Assembly (NCBI GenBank): GCA_002384855.1
Contig: DGBP01000003.1
Location: 1 to 64,000 of the forward strand
Length of the DNA: 64,000 nucleotides
Direction: 5' to 3'
Source: Nocardioidaceae bacterium UBA4001
Lineage (GTDB): Bacteria > Actinomycetota > Actinomycetes > Propionibacteriales > Nocardioidaceae
Position numbers and translations under genes: made by a program
Shown here: one piece after another, positions 15,625-24,896 of the stretch
Layout: the number at the start of each line of letters is the position of its first letter
Numbering within the stretch: position 1 is the stretch's first letter
Notes under the pieces: generated by a model
Database searches by the model: none
Told to the model about the DNA's origin: nothing
Seen by the model: only the letters and a program-made list of their open reading frames with translations

Positions 15625-17910
15625 TCAGACCACCGCGCCGGAGTCGTTCGGGTCGCGCTGCGCACGCTTCTTCTTCGCGTCCGCCTTGGGCATCGGCCAC
15701 TTCTTGTGCAGCAGCAGCGAGATCGGCGTCGCGGTGAAGACCGAGGAGTAGGTACCGATCGCCAGACCGAGCAGCAGCGCGATCGCGAAGTCGCGCAGCG
15801 AGTCGCCGCCGAGGACCGCCAGCGCAGCCAGGATGAACATCGCGCCGAGGCCGGTGTTGACCGTGCGCGGCATCGTGTCGAGGGAGGCCTGGTTGGCCAC
15901 CTTCGCCATGTCGCGCTCCTTGGTCGTCTGCCACTGCTCACGGATCCGGTCGAAGACGACCACGGAGTCGTTGACCGACAGACCGATGATCGTGAGCGCC
16001 GCAGCCAGGAAGATGCCGTCGATGGGCTTGTTCAGCCACGCGAAGATGCCGGCCACGAGGATCACGTCGTGGAACATCGCCACCACCGCGGACAGGCCGA
16101 TCGTCCACTTGAACCGGACCGCGAGGTAGAGCATCTGCACGAGCAGCGCGATGCCGAAGGCGATCAGCGCCTTCTGCCGCAGCTCGTCGCCCAGGCTGGG
16201 CCCGATCAGCTCGTCGCGCTCGCGGTCCGCCTCGCCACCGACCTCAGCGATGGCGTCGCGGATCGCGATGGCCTCCTCGTCGCTGATCTGCCCCGTGCGC
16301 ACGGTGATCTTGTCGTTGTCGGACTCCTGCACGACCGCGGTCGGGAAGCCCGCGTCCGAGACCGCCGCACGGGCCTCGTCGACGGAGACCTTCTGGGTGG
16401 TGGAGTACTCCATCAACCGGCCGCCGGTGAACTCCACGCCGAGGTTGAGCCCGTTGACGAAGATCCCGAGGAAGGCCAGCGCCAGCGCGCCCGCCGAGAT
16501 CGACAGCCACAGCTTCGAGCGGCCCATGATGTCGGGGTTCTTGCGGCGCAGCCAGTCGCGGACCTTGCCGGTGGTCGCCAGTCCGCTGACCTGCGGGTGG
16601 GCCTGCAGCCACTTCGACCGGGCGGCCTGCTCGGTGAGCACCCGCGCGATGATCAGCGCGGAGATCATCGAGGCGATGACACCGATCGACAGGGTGACAC
16701 CGAAGCCCTTGACCGGGCCCGACGCCAGGAAGAACAGCAGCGCCGCGGCGAGCAGCGTGGTCATGTTCGAGTCGATGATCGCCGACCAGGCCTTGTTGAA
16801 GCCGGTGGACAGTGCGCCGGCGAGACCCTTGCGCGGGCTGTCGGTGTACTCCTCCCGTGCGCGTTCGAAGATCAGCACGTTGGCGTCGATCGCCATACCG
16901 ATCGCGAGCACGAAGCCGGCCAGGCCGGGCAGGGTCAGCGTCGCCCCGAGCGCGGTCAGGGCCGCGAAGGAGATGACGGCGTACGTCGCCAGAGCGAACG
17001 TCGCAAGGAGACCCATCAGGCGGTAGACGATCGCGATGAACAGGCCGGTGATGATCAGTCCGATCACGCCCGCCTCGAAAGAGGCGTCGATGGCGTCCGC
17101 GCCGAGCGTGGGCCCGACGATGCGCTGCTCGACGATCTCCACCGGCACCGGGAGCGCGCCACCCTCGATCAGGATGGCGAGGTTCTCGGCCTCGTCGAAG
17201 GTGAAGTCACCGGTGATCTGGGTGGAGTCGCCGGGGAGCATGCCGACGTTGCACTGCACCTCCGCGACGACCTCGGGGCTGGAGATGATCTCCTCGTCCA
17301 GCACGATCGCCACCCGGCGGGCCGGGTCGCCCATCGGCGCGCAGGCAGCGTCGGACGTGAGGTCGACCCAGGCCTGACGGCCCTCGGAGCCCTTGAAGTC
17401 GACCGAGACGAACCAGCCGGTGCCCTGCGACGGGTCGCTGCCGGGGTCGGAGCCGGCGACCAGGTCACCGGGGACTCCGACCGGCCCGAGGCGGAGGTTC
17501 TGGCCGCTCTCGTCGGGCAGGATCTTCTCGCCCTTCTTCGGCTCGGCCTCCGGGCCGACCGCCTCGACGACGGGGTGGAAGCTCAGCTGGGCGGTCTTGC
17601 CGATGACGTCGGCCGCCTGACCCTCGTCCTCCAGGCCGGGCAGCTCGACGATGACCCGGTTCTCGCCCGACCGGGCCAGGGTCGGCTCGGAGACACCGAG
17701 GGCGTCGACGCGGCCGCGGATGACCTCGAGGGTCCGGTCGGTCGCCTCCGCGTCGGCCTGGACGGTCTCGGAGTCGCGGGTCTCGAGGACGATCTGCGTG
17801 CCGCCGCTGAGGTCCAGCCCCAGCCGGGGTGAGCTGGTGACGGCGATGGCGACAGATCCGGCGAGGATCAACAGCGCCAGGACCAGGCGCACGAGGGCAG
17901 CACGAGACAT
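15625..17910 (-). CDS. secDF: SecD-SecF fusion, protein export accessory protein
   Basis: The 761-residue membrane protein joins SecD and SecF. The SecD half has a first helix, the LGLDLSGGTQIVLE motif and a large extracytoplasmic P1 domain, then five helices with AIDANVLIFERAREE. The SecF half begins near 465 with NLGVEFTGGRLMEY and ends with NDSVVVFDRIREQW. It uses proton flow to pull exported proteins through SecYEG. Most actinobacteria have separate secD and secF beside yajC; this stand-alone fusion may be an additional or replacement copy. No yajC neighbours it. It is bounded by strong hairpins on both sides and is probably monocistronic. Confidence 0.93.
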   Translation of the reverse strand: MSRAALVRLVLALLILAGSVAIAVTSSPRLGLDLSGGTQIVLETRDSETVQADAEATDRTLEVIRGRVDALGVSEPTLARSGENRVIVELPGLEDEGQAADVIGKTAQLSFHPVVEAVGPEAEPKKGEKILPDESGQNLRLGPVGVPGDLVAGSDPGSDPSQGTGWFVSVDFKGSEGRQAWVDLTSDAACAPMGDPARRVAIVLDEEIISSPEVVAEVQCNVGMLPGDSTQITGDFTFDEAENLAILIEGGALPVPVEIVEQRIVGPTLGADAIDASFEAGVIGLIITGLFIAIVYRLMGLLATFALATYAVISFAALTALGATLTLPGLAGFVLAIGMAIDANVLIFERAREEYTDSPRKGLAGALSTGFNKAWSAIIDSNMTTLLAAALLFFLASGPVKGFGVTLSIGVIASMISALIIARVLTEQAARSKWLQAHPQVSGLATTGKVRDWLRRKNPDIMGRSKLWLSISAGALALAFLGIFVNGLNLGVEFTGGRLMEYSTTQKVSVDEARAAVSDAGFPTAVVQESDNDKITVRTGQISDEEAIAIRDAIAEVGGEADRERDELIGPSLGDELRQKALIAFGIALLVQMLYLAVRFKWTIGLSAVVAMFHDVILVAGIFAWLNKPIDGIFLAAALTIIGLSVNDSVVVFDRIREQWQTTKERDMAKVANQASLDTMPRTVNTGLGAMFILAALAVLGGDSLRDFAIALLLGLAIGTYSSVFTATPISLLLHKKWPMPKADAKKKRAQRDPNDSGAVV

Positions 17911-18032
17911 GGGGCCTATCGTCCCCTATGCCAGCCGCGGTGCCACGCCGACCCCGCGACCCTTGGCCGATTGTGACCTGTCGGAGACCTCCCGGCACCC
18001 GTTTCGCCGGACGAGGGCCGGCGGCCACGCCG

Positions 18033-18087
18033 ACGTGGAGCAAGAAGCACGGTCACCGAGGCGGCGACGGTGCTTCTTGCTCCACGT
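18033..18087. terminator. Long perfect hairpin after hflX
   Basis: ACGTGGAGCAAGAAGCAC (18033-18050) pairs perfectly with 18070-18087 around a 19-base loop. It ends seven bases before the hflX stop in the + direction, so it should terminate hflX. It shares its outer nine bases with the lexA hairpin. Confidence 0.8.
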
Positions 18088-18093
18088 GGGCTC

Positions 18094-19644
18094 TCAGGCG
18101 GTCGCGGACGAGGTGAGGTACGGCGTCAGCTCGCCGGCGAGGTCGGCGTTGACCCTGCCGTGGACCACGGTGCCGTCGCCGGTGTGCTCGATCCGCTCCA
18201 CCTCGCCGTGCTCGTGGATCCGGTTGAGCAGGTCACCGCGCTCGTAGGGCAGCAGCGCCTCGAACGCGATGCCCGGGCGCGGCAGGTCGGCCTCGACGGC
18301 GGCGAGCGCCTCCGTGACGCCGTCCCCGGTCTTGGCGGAGACGACCACCGAGTGCGGCTCGCGCTGACGCAGCCGCGCGAGCACCATCGGGTCGGCGAGG
18401 TCGGCCTTGTTGATCACGACCAGCTCGGGAACCTTGTCGGCGCCGATCTCGGCGAACACCTCGCGCACCGCCGCGATCTGACCCTCGGGGTCGGCGTGCG
18501 ACCCGTCGACGACGTGCAGGATCAGGTCGGAGTCGGCGACCTCCTCCAGCGTGGACCGGAACGCCTCGACGAGCTGGTGCGGCAGGTGCCGGACGAAGCC
18601 GACGGTGTCGGACATCGTGTACACCCGGCCGTCGGAGGTCGTCGTGCGCCGGGTGGTGGGGTCCAGCGTCGCGAACAGGGCGTCCTCGACGAGCACCCCG
18701 GCGTCGGTGAGCCGGTTGAGCAGGGACGACTTGCCGGCGTTGGTGTAGCCGGCGATCGCCACCGACGGGATCTCGTGACGCTTGCGCTCGGACCGCTTCG
18801 TGTCGCGGGTGGTGCGCATGTGCTTGAGGTCGCGGCGCAGCTTGGCGATCTTGGTGTTGATCCGGCGCCGGTCGGTCTCGATCTTGGTCTCACCGGGACC
18901 ACGACCACCGATGCCGCCGCCCTGCGAGCCGACCCGGCCACCGGCCTGGCGGGAGAGGTTGCCACCCCAGCCGCGCAGCCGCTGCTTCATGTAGCTCAGC
19001 TGCGCGAGCTCGACCTGGGCCTGGCCCTCGCGGGACTTCGCGTGCTGGGCGAAGATGTCGAGGATCAGCGCGGTGCGGTCGACGACCTTCACCTTCACCT
19101 TGTCCTCGAGGTTCCTCAGCTGCGAGGGGGCGAGCTCGCCGTCGCAGATGACGGTGTCGGCGCCGGAGGCCTGCACGATCTCGCGCAGCCCGTCGACCTT
19201 GCCGCGGCCGATGAACGTGGCCGGGTCCGGCTTCTGGCGGCGCTGGTAGATCGCGTCGAGCACCTGGGAGCCGGCGGTCTCTGCGAGGAGGGCGAGCTCG
19301 GCCATGGAGTTCTCGGCGTCCTCGACGGACCCCTCGGTCCACACGCCGACGAGCACCACACGCTCCAGGCGGAGCCGGCGGTACTCGACCTCGGAGATGT
19401 CCTCGAGCTCGGTGGACAGGCCGGCGACGCGTCGGAGCGCGTGCCGCTCGGCGAGGTCCATCTCGCCGGTCGACTCCTCGGGGTCCTCGTCGGCGTAGCC
19501 GGAGTCCCACGAGTCGGTCTCGGCGAGCTCGTCGTCGAGGTCGAACGGCTCGGGCTCGTCGACGGGTCGGAGGCGGTCCGCCCCGGGAACGGGTTCAGGG
19601 GCGGCTTCGGGGCTGGCTGCGTGAGCCTTCTGAGATTCAGTCAT
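18094..19644 (-). CDS. hflX: HflX, ribosome-associated GTPase
   Basis: HflX splits stalled or hibernating 70S ribosomes. The 516-residue protein has an acidic, probably disordered N-terminal extension (about 1-65). The HflX domain follows (FIGRGKV, a GGIGGRGPGETKIE linker), then the GTPase domain with G1 GYTNAGKSS, G3 DTVGF and G4 NKAD. Start ATG 19644 was chosen for a GGTGG-like site; an ATG six codons earlier lacks one. Its place beside dapF, miaA and miaB matches other actinobacteria. A strong hairpin follows. Confidence 0.95.
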   Translation of the reverse strand: MTESQKAHAASPEAAPEPVPGADRLRPVDEPEPFDLDDELAETDSWDSGYADEDPEESTGEMDLAERHALRRVAGLSTELEDISEVEYRRLRLERVVLVGVWTEGSVEDAENSMAELALLAETAGSQVLDAIYQRRQKPDPATFIGRGKVDGLREIVQASGADTVICDGELAPSQLRNLEDKVKVKVVDRTALILDIFAQHAKSREGQAQVELAQLSYMKQRLRGWGGNLSRQAGGRVGSQGGGIGGRGPGETKIETDRRRINTKIAKLRRDLKHMRTTRDTKRSERKRHEIPSVAIAGYTNAGKSSLLNRLTDAGVLVEDALFATLDPTTRRTTTSDGRVYTMSDTVGFVRHLPHQLVEAFRSTLEEVADSDLILHVVDGSHADPEGQIAAVREVFAEIGADKVPELVVINKADLADPMVLARLRQREPHSVVVSAKTGDGVTEALAAVEADLPRPGIAFEALLPYERGDLLNRIHEHGEVERIEHTGDGTVVHGRVNADLAGELTPYLTSSATA

Positions 19645-19711
19645 ATCCACCGGGTAGAACATCGGGACGGCCGGATATCTTCCGCGCCGCGGACCCCGAT
19701 GCTCGCACGCG

Positions 19712-20575
19712 TCAGGTGCCCGGGGCGAACGATTTCCACACCTCTCCGGCGGCCACGAGCACCGCCGGTCCGGTCAGCAGGACCCGGTTCTGGTCGGTCC
19801 AGGTGATCCGCAGGCTCCCGCCCGGGACGTCGACGGTGTACGTCGTACCACTGCCCGCCCGGTCGGCGAGAGCGCTCGCCACCATCACCGCGCACGCCCC
19901 GGTGCCGCAGGACCGGGTCTCCCCGGAGCCGCGCTCGTGCACGCGCATCCCGACATGTCGCTCGCCGCGGCGGACGACGAACTCGACGTTGACGCCCTCG
20001 GGGTAGGTCCCGGGGTCGTAGATGGGGCTCTTGAGAAGCGGACCGGCGTCGTCGAGGGAGTCGACGAAGGCGACCGCGTGGGGGTTGCCCATGCCGATGT
20101 TCGCCGCGGGCCAGGTCCGCCCACCCACCCCGACCTCGGTCTCCTGGAGCAGGGTCGGCTCCCCCATGTCCACGGTGACCTGGCCGTCGTCCTCGAACAC
20201 CACGGTCCTGATCCCCGCGCGGGTCGCGATCGGCAGCGGCCGGGAGGTGTCGGCGCCCTGGTGCTCGGCGAGGTACCGGGCGAAGACCCGCACCCCGTTG
20301 CCGCACATCTCCGACAGGGACCCGTCGGAGTTGCGGTAGTCCATGAACCACTCGGCGCTCCCACGGGCCTCGACGGCGGCGGGGTCCTCGGACGCCCCGG
20401 TGCGGACCACGCGCATCACCCCGTCGCCCCCGAGGCCCGCACGCCGGTCGCAGAGCGCCGCGACCAGGCCGGGGGCGAGGTCGCCGTGGACGGTCCCGTC
20501 AGGGTCGGGAAGCAGGACGAAGTCGTTCTCCGTGCCGTGTCCCTTGACGAAGGCGAAGGTGCCGGTGTGAGCCAC
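19712..20575 (-). CDS. dapF: Diaminopimelate epimerase
   Basis: Converts LL- to meso-diaminopimelate for lysine and peptidoglycan. The 287-residue protein has the two catalytic-cysteine boxes MCGNGVRVFARY and SCGTGACAV, which act as the acid/base pair, and substrate-binding motifs FVKGHGTENDF and NIGMGNPHAV. The length is normal. The GTG at 20575 directly abuts AGGAG, which is unusually close, so the start is uncertain, but the conserved N-terminus begins only eight residues later. It is divergent from a small Cys-rich protein. Confidence 0.95.
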   Translation of the reverse strand: MAHTGTFAFVKGHGTENDFVLLPDPDGTVHGDLAPGLVAALCDRRAGLGGDGVMRVVRTGASEDPAAVEARGSAEWFMDYRNSDGSLSEMCGNGVRVFARYLAEHQGADTSRPLPIATRAGIRTVVFEDDGQVTVDMGEPTLLQETEVGVGGRTWPAANIGMGNPHAVAFVDSLDDAGPLLKSPIYDPGTYPEGVNVEFVVRRGERHVGMRVHERGSGETRSCGTGACAVMVASALADRAGSGTTYTVDVPGGSLRITWTDQNRVLLTGPAVLVAAGEVWKSFAPGT

Positions 20576-20638
20576 CTCCTCAGGGTATCGGGCGCGTTGT
20601 CCCCGATTCTGTCGGCGGCCCTGCCTACCGTGGGAGGC

Positions 20639-20848
20639 ATGGACAAGGAGTCGGAGAAGCTGATGCTCGCCGGGGTGGTCGCCTTCTGCGAGCAGTGCGG
20701 GGACGACGGGCTGTTCGTCCCGGTCGAGGACGGCTGCGCGGTCGACGGTTGTGAGTACTGCTGCACCCGTTGCGACGCCGCCGTGTTCCTCCTCGAGGTG
20801 CTCGAGAACACCGGCGTGCCGCACCGCTCGGTCGCCCGAGCCGGCTGA
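20639..20848 (+). CDS. Small Cys-rich (zinc-ribbon-like) protein
   Basis: The 69-residue protein carries CEQC, then C-x4-CEYCCTRC, a spacing that suggests one or two bound zinc ions. It has no signal peptide. I do not recognise the family. ATG 20639 has GGGAGG only one base before it. An ATG at 20663 with GGAG six bases upstream would give a 61-residue protein that still contains all cysteines and may be the true start. It is divergent from dapF and convergent with miaA. Confidence 0.6.
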   Translation: MDKESEKLMLAGVVAFCEQCGDDGLFVPVEDGCAVDGCEYCCTRCDAAVFLLEVLENTGVPHRSVARAG

Positions 20849-20874
20849 GCCACACCGCCGCGGGGGCCCTATGA

Positions 20875-20943
20875 ACGTGCACTCGCGGGGGCACGGCGTC
20901 GTCCGCCGCGTGGACCCGGGCGCTCAGCGCCGCGAGTGCACGT
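20875..20943. terminator. Hairpin between convergent genes
   Basis: ACGTGCACTCGCGG (20875-20888) pairs perfectly with 20930-20943 across a 41-base loop that has further internal pairing. It lies between the Cys-rich gene and the miaA stop and probably serves both. Confidence 0.65.
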
Positions 20944-20964
20944 CCGCGTGGCCCCTGCATCCGG

Positions 20965-21903
20965 TCAGCGGGCCGCGCCGACCGCCGCGAGCGCCTTGGC
21001 GACCTTGTCCGGGTCGTCCCACGCGACCCAGGTGATCCGCGGGTCCTTGCGGAACCAGCTGTCCTGGCGCCGCGCGAACCTCCGGGTCCCCGTGATGGTG
21101 CGCTCCAGGGCCTCCTCCTCGCTGGTCTCGCCGTCGAGGAAGGCCAGCACCTGCTGATAGCCGAGCGCGCGGTGCGCGGTCCGCCCCTCGCGCAGCCCGC
21201 GCTCGGCGAGGCGTCGTACCTCCTCGACGAAGCCCGCCTCCCACATCCGCTGCACCCGCAGCCCGATGCGCTCGTCGAGCACGTCCCGCGGAATGTCGAC
21301 TCCGACCTGGTGGGCGTCGTCGACCTCGTAGCGCAGCTCCGGCAGGCTCGCGCTGAACGGCCGGCCGGTGATCTCGACGACCTCCAGCGCGCGGACCACG
21401 CGGCGGCCGTTGGTGGGGATGATCCGCCCAGCCGCGTCGGCGTCCACCTCGGCGAGCCGGCGGTGCAACGCCTCGGGGCCGACGGCGGCGAGCTCCTCCT
21501 CCAGGCGGGCCCGGACCGCGGGGTCGGTGCCGGGGAACTCGAAGTGGTCGAGGATCGCGCGCGTGTAGAGCGCCGAGCCGCCCACGAGCACGGGGACCAC
21601 GCCGCGGCCACGGCAGCCGGCGATGACCTCACGGGCCCACCGCTGGAACTCCGCCACGCTGGCCGGCTCGGTAACGTCGAGGAGATCGAGCAGGTGGTGC
21701 GGGATGCCACGCCGCTCGGCGACCGGGAGCTTCGCGGTGCCGATGTCCATGCCCCGGTAGACCTGCATCGCGTCGGTGTTGACGACCTCTCCGCCGAGCG
21801 CCTCGGCGAGGTCGAGCGACAGGTCGGTCTTGCCCGCCGCGGTGGGGCCGACGACCGCCACGACGGGTCGGCGCGGCGGCGCTGCGGCGGGCACGGAGGT
21901 CAC
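20965..21903 (-). CDS. miaA: tRNA dimethylallyltransferase
   Basis: MiaA transfers a dimethylallyl group to A37 of tRNAs that read UNN codons, the substrate later thiomethylated by MiaB (encoded at 23394-24896). The 312-residue protein has the P-loop GPTAAGKT (19-26), the DAMQVYRGMDIGTAK motif, HHLLDLLDV, and the tRNA-binding segments GGSALYTRAIL and PTNGRRVVRALEV. GTG 21903 was chosen, with GGGAGA eight bases upstream. Three small plus-strand genes separate it from miaB. Confidence 0.95.
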   Translation of the reverse strand: MTSVPAAAPPRRPVVAVVGPTAAGKTDLSLDLAEALGGEVVNTDAMQVYRGMDIGTAKLPVAERRGIPHHLLDLLDVTEPASVAEFQRWAREVIAGCRGRGVVPVLVGGSALYTRAILDHFEFPGTDPAVRARLEEELAAVGPEALHRRLAEVDADAAGRIIPTNGRRVVRALEVVEITGRPFSASLPELRYEVDDAHQVGVDIPRDVLDERIGLRVQRMWEAGFVEEVRRLAERGLREGRTAHRALGYQQVLAFLDGETSEEEALERTITGTRRFARRQDSWFRKDPRITWVAWDDPDKVAKALAAVGAAR

Positions 21904-22003
21904 TGCCCAAGTCTCCCAGGGACGACCGCGCGCGCCCGCCCCCGGGCCTTGGCGGGCGAGGGCCCGGGTGTTTGCCGCAATGCCTCCCGGGTACGCCTCG
22001 GGC

Positions 22004-22327
22004 ATGGCAGCATCGGATGAGAACCGGGGTGGGACCCCGTCCCAGGACGAGACCACCAAGACCGGCCCTGCGAACCCGCAGGGCTCGAGCCACCTCGACG
22101 CCCCGACCCCGCCAGGAGGCCCGTTGCGCAGCGACGCACCCGCCGGCTCCGTGGCTCCCGGTGGTCCCGGGACCCCGGCCCAGCCGGGCGAGCCCGAGGG
22201 GCAGGAGGGGCCGATGCGGAGGGTCGACGAGCCGGTCGGTGACAGGGGCGACCGGGCCGCCTCGGCCGACGACCCCACCGCGCACACGTCCCAGGGCGAG
22301 CCGTCGGACGACTCCGGCAGCGAGTAG
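22004..22327 (+). CDS. Disordered hydrophilic protein (107 aa)
   Basis: The protein is almost entirely Pro, Gly, Ser, Asp, Glu and Thr, with no hydrophobic core, cysteine or motif I recognise. It is predicted intrinsically disordered. The ATG at 22004 lacks a convincing ribosome binding site. It precedes a similar acidic protein by 29 bases and the two probably form one transcript. Codon third positions are GC-rich like those of real genes. Function is unknown; a desiccation or stress protein is possible but only a guess. Confidence 0.55.
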   Translation: MAASDENRGGTPSQDETTKTGPANPQGSSHLDAPTPPGGPLRSDAPAGSVAPGGPGTPAQPGEPEGQEGPMRRVDEPVGDRGDRAASADDPTAHTSQGEPSDDSGSE

Positions 22328-22356
22328 CACGTGAAGCGACCGCAAGGAGGAGCACG

Positions 22357-22863
22357 ATGACCAGCAACGGCACGTACGACGAGCGTTCCCCCGAGGACAC
22401 CAGCGCCGAGGAGTACCACGCCACCGGCGAGGTCGAGTCCGACGAGACCGGCACCGACTACAACCCCACGACGGGCGAGACCGACGAGACCCCGCACGAC
22501 CGGGTCCTCGCGGCCGAGGACCCCGAGGCGGGCAACGCCAACGCCTCCTCCTCCGAGGGCCTGGCCGGCGACATGGGGCTGAGCAGCGAGCGGACCGGCC
22601 CCGCCGACGAGGTCGGCACCGGCGGTCTCGGCGAGCTCGAGGGCACCGGGACAGTCGGCACCGCCCGCGGGCGCACCCACGGCACTGCGCCCACGACCGG
22701 CGGCCCCGACCTGGAGGAGGCTCCCGGCCGCGACCCCGAGGCCGACCTGGCGGCGCACCCCGACGACAACGAGCGCCCCAAGCGCACCGTCGGGGAGAGC
22801 AACACCGCGGAGGTCCCCTCCCACCCGCTGGGCAACAAGAACCCCGGTCACTCCGGCGGCTGA
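22357..22863 (+). CDS. Acidic disordered protein (168 aa)
   Basis: A strong AGGAGG precedes the ATG at 22357. The protein is rich in Glu, Asp, Gly and Thr, with no transmembrane segment, cysteine or known domain. Composition predicts disorder throughout, with a short basic segment ERPKRTVGES near the C-terminus. It follows another disordered protein and precedes a Nudix hydrolase on the same strand. Function is unknown. Confidence 0.7.
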   Translation: MTSNGTYDERSPEDTSAEEYHATGEVESDETGTDYNPTTGETDETPHDRVLAAEDPEAGNANASSSEGLAGDMGLSSERTGPADEVGTGGLGELEGTGTVGTARGRTHGTAPTTGGPDLEEAPGRDPEADLAAHPDDNERPKRTVGESNTAEVPSHPLGNKNPGHSGG

Positions 22864-22928
22864 CCGAGACACCCCTCCGGCCCCGTCTGCTCCCCTACCC
22901 GGGACGGACGGGGCCGTAGTGTGCGGCC

Positions 22929-23390
22929 ATGACCGAGCCGTACGTCGTCGTCCCCGCCTCCTACGTGCTCTTCCTGCGCCGGGTCGGTGAGGAGGACCAG
23001 ATCCTCCTGCAGCTACGCCGCGGCACGGGGTACATGGACGAGCACTGGGCGACCGCGGCCGCCGGGCACGTCGAGCGTGGCGAGTCGGTCTTCGAGGCCG
23101 CGGTCCGCGAAGCCACCGAGGAGCTCGGCGTGACCGACGTCGAGGTGACCCCGCTGTGCGCGATGCACCGCACCGGCGCCGGCGGCGACCCGGTCGACGA
23201 GCGGGTCGACTGGTTCCTCCTCGCGACCTCCTGGTCCGGGGAGCCCCGGATCGTCGAGGCCGACAAGTGCGCCGACCTGCGGTGGTTCGGCGTCCACGAC
23301 CTCCCCACTCCCGTCGTACCCCACGAGCGGAAGGTCATCGAGGCGCTGCGCGACGGCACCCTCGAGCCGATCCTCACTCACGGCTTCTGA
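22929..23390 (+). CDS. Nudix hydrolase
   Basis: The 153-residue protein contains a complete Nudix box, GHVERGESVFEAAVREATEE, with the REUxEExGU core that binds Mg2+ and cleaves nucleoside-diphosphate-linked substrates. The body matches MutT/NUDIX proteins of about this size; substrate unknown. ATG 22929 is supported by conserved sequence close to the start. It converges on miaB, the two stop codons lying only three bases apart. Confidence 0.92.
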   Translation: MTEPYVVVPASYVLFLRRVGEEDQILLQLRRGTGYMDEHWATAAAGHVERGESVFEAAVREATEELGVTDVEVTPLCAMHRTGAGGDPVDERVDWFLLATSWSGEPRIVEADKCADLRWFGVHDLPTPVVPHERKVIEALRDGTLEPILTHGF

Positions 23391-23393
23391 CCC

Positions 23394-24896
23394 CTAGAGC
23401 GAGCAGCCACCGGCCGACGCCGGGAGCGTCGCGGGGACACCGACGGTCGGCAGCCCCAGCATCACGCCGGGCCCCTGCTGCGGCGCGGCGTTCCGGGCCT
23501 CCCACGCGTCACCGGCCCGGGTCCGTCGTACCGACACCACAGGCGCGTCGGACACGAGGTGGTGCGGCGCGGCCTTGGTGACGGTGACCTCGACCATGTC
23601 GCCGGGGCGTACGGCGACCGGGCGGCCGTCCGCGTCGACGGCCGTGAAGTGCACCAGCCGGTTGTCGCGGGCGCGGCCGGTGAGCCGCTGCGTCGCGGCG
23701 TCCTTGCGGCCCTCCCCCTCGGCGACCAGGAGCTCGAGGGTCCGCCCGGCGAGCGCCTTGTTCTCCTGCCAGGCGATGTCGTTGACGAGCTCGACGAGGC
23801 GCTCGTAACGGTGCTGCACGACCTCGCGCGGCACCTGGTCCTCGAGCACGGCGGCGGGGGTGCCGGGGCGCTTGGAGTACTGGAACGTGAAGGCCCCTGA
23901 GAAGCGTGCGGCCTCGACGACCTTCATCGTCTCGAGGAAGTCCTCCTCGGTCTCGCCGGGGAAGCCGACGATGATGTCGGTGGTGATCGCGGCGTCGGGG
24001 ATCTTCGCGCGCACCCGGTCGATGATCCCGAGGAACCGGTCCTGGCGGTAGGACCGGCGCATGTCCCTGAGCACCTTGTCCGACCCCGACTGCAGCGGCA
24101 TGTGCAGGCTCGGCATCACGTTCGGGGTCTCGGCCATCGCGTCGATGACGTCGTCGGTGAAGGCCGCCGGGTGCGGGCTGGTGAAACGCACCCGCTCGAG
24201 GCCCTGGATCTCGCCGCAGGCGCGCAGGAGCTTCCCGAATGCGAACCGGTCGCCGAACTCCACGCCGTAGGAGTTCACGTTCTGCCCCAACAGGGTCACC
24301 TCGGTCACGCCCTCGGCGACCAGCGCCTCGATCTCGGCGAGGATCTCGCCGGGTCGGCGGTCCTTCTCCTTGCCGCGCAGCGCCGGGACGATGCAGAACG
24401 TGCAGGTGTTGTTGCAGCCCACCGAGATCGACACCCACGCCGCGTACGCGGACTCCCGCTTGGTCGGCAGGGTCGAGGGGAACACCTCGAGCGACTCCAG
24501 GATCTCGACCTGCGCCTCCTCCTGCACCCGCGCGCGCTCGAGCAGCACCGGCAGCGAACCGATGTTGTGGGTGCCGAAGACGACGTCGACCCACGGGGCC
24601 CTGCGGGTGATCTCGCCGCGGTCCTTCTGCGCAAGACATCCACCGACGGCGATCTGCATGCCGGGGTGCTCGGCCTTGACCGGCGCGAGGTGGCCGAGGT
24701 TGCCGTACAGCTTGTTGTCGGCGTTCTCCCGCACCGCGCAGGTGTTGAACACGACGACATCGGCGTGCGCGTCCTCCGGGGCCCGGACGTAGCCGGCGTC
24801 CTCCAGCATGCCGGTCAGCCGCTCGGAGTCGTGAACGTTCATCTGGCACCCGTAGGTGCGGACCTCGTAGGTTCTGGGGAGCGCGGGCGTCGTCAT
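23394..24896 (-). CDS. miaB: tRNA-2-methylthio-N6-dimethylallyladenosine synthase
   Basis: MiaB adds a methylthio group to i6A37 of tRNA using two 4Fe-4S clusters and radical SAM chemistry. The 500-residue protein has the three N-terminal cluster cysteines (TYGCQMN, NTCAVRE, GGCLAQ), the radical SAM motif CNNTCTFC and a C-terminal TRAM domain (about 370-440). A Pro/Gly-rich tail of about 40 residues extends past TRAM. It acts after MiaA, whose gene lies 1.5 kb downstream on the same strand. The Cys pattern separates it from RimO at 49062. Confidence 0.96.
   Translation of the reverse strand: MTTPALPRTYEVRTYGCQMNVHDSERLTGMLEDAGYVRAPEDAHADVVVFNTCAVRENADNKLYGNLGHLAPVKAEHPGMQIAVGGCLAQKDRGEITRRAPWVDVVFGTHNIGSLPVLLERARVQEEAQVEILESLEVFPSTLPTKRESAYAAWVSISVGCNNTCTFCIVPALRGKEKDRRPGEILAEIEALVAEGVTEVTLLGQNVNSYGVEFGDRFAFGKLLRACGEIQGLERVRFTSPHPAAFTDDVIDAMAETPNVMPSLHMPLQSGSDKVLRDMRRSYRQDRFLGIIDRVRAKIPDAAITTDIIVGFPGETEEDFLETMKVVEAARFSGAFTFQYSKRPGTPAAVLEDQVPREVVQHRYERLVELVNDIAWQENKALAGRTLELLVAEGEGRKDAATQRLTGRARDNRLVHFTAVDADGRPVAVRPGDMVEVTVTKAAPHHLVSDAPVVSVRRTRAGDAWEARNAAPQQGPGVMLGLPTVGVPATLPASAGGCSL

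Noticed and set aside
15424..17832. An 802-codon plus-strand open frame
   Set aside because: It is antisense to secDF and dominated by Arg, Asp, Gly and His from GC-rich complement; no domain is visible.
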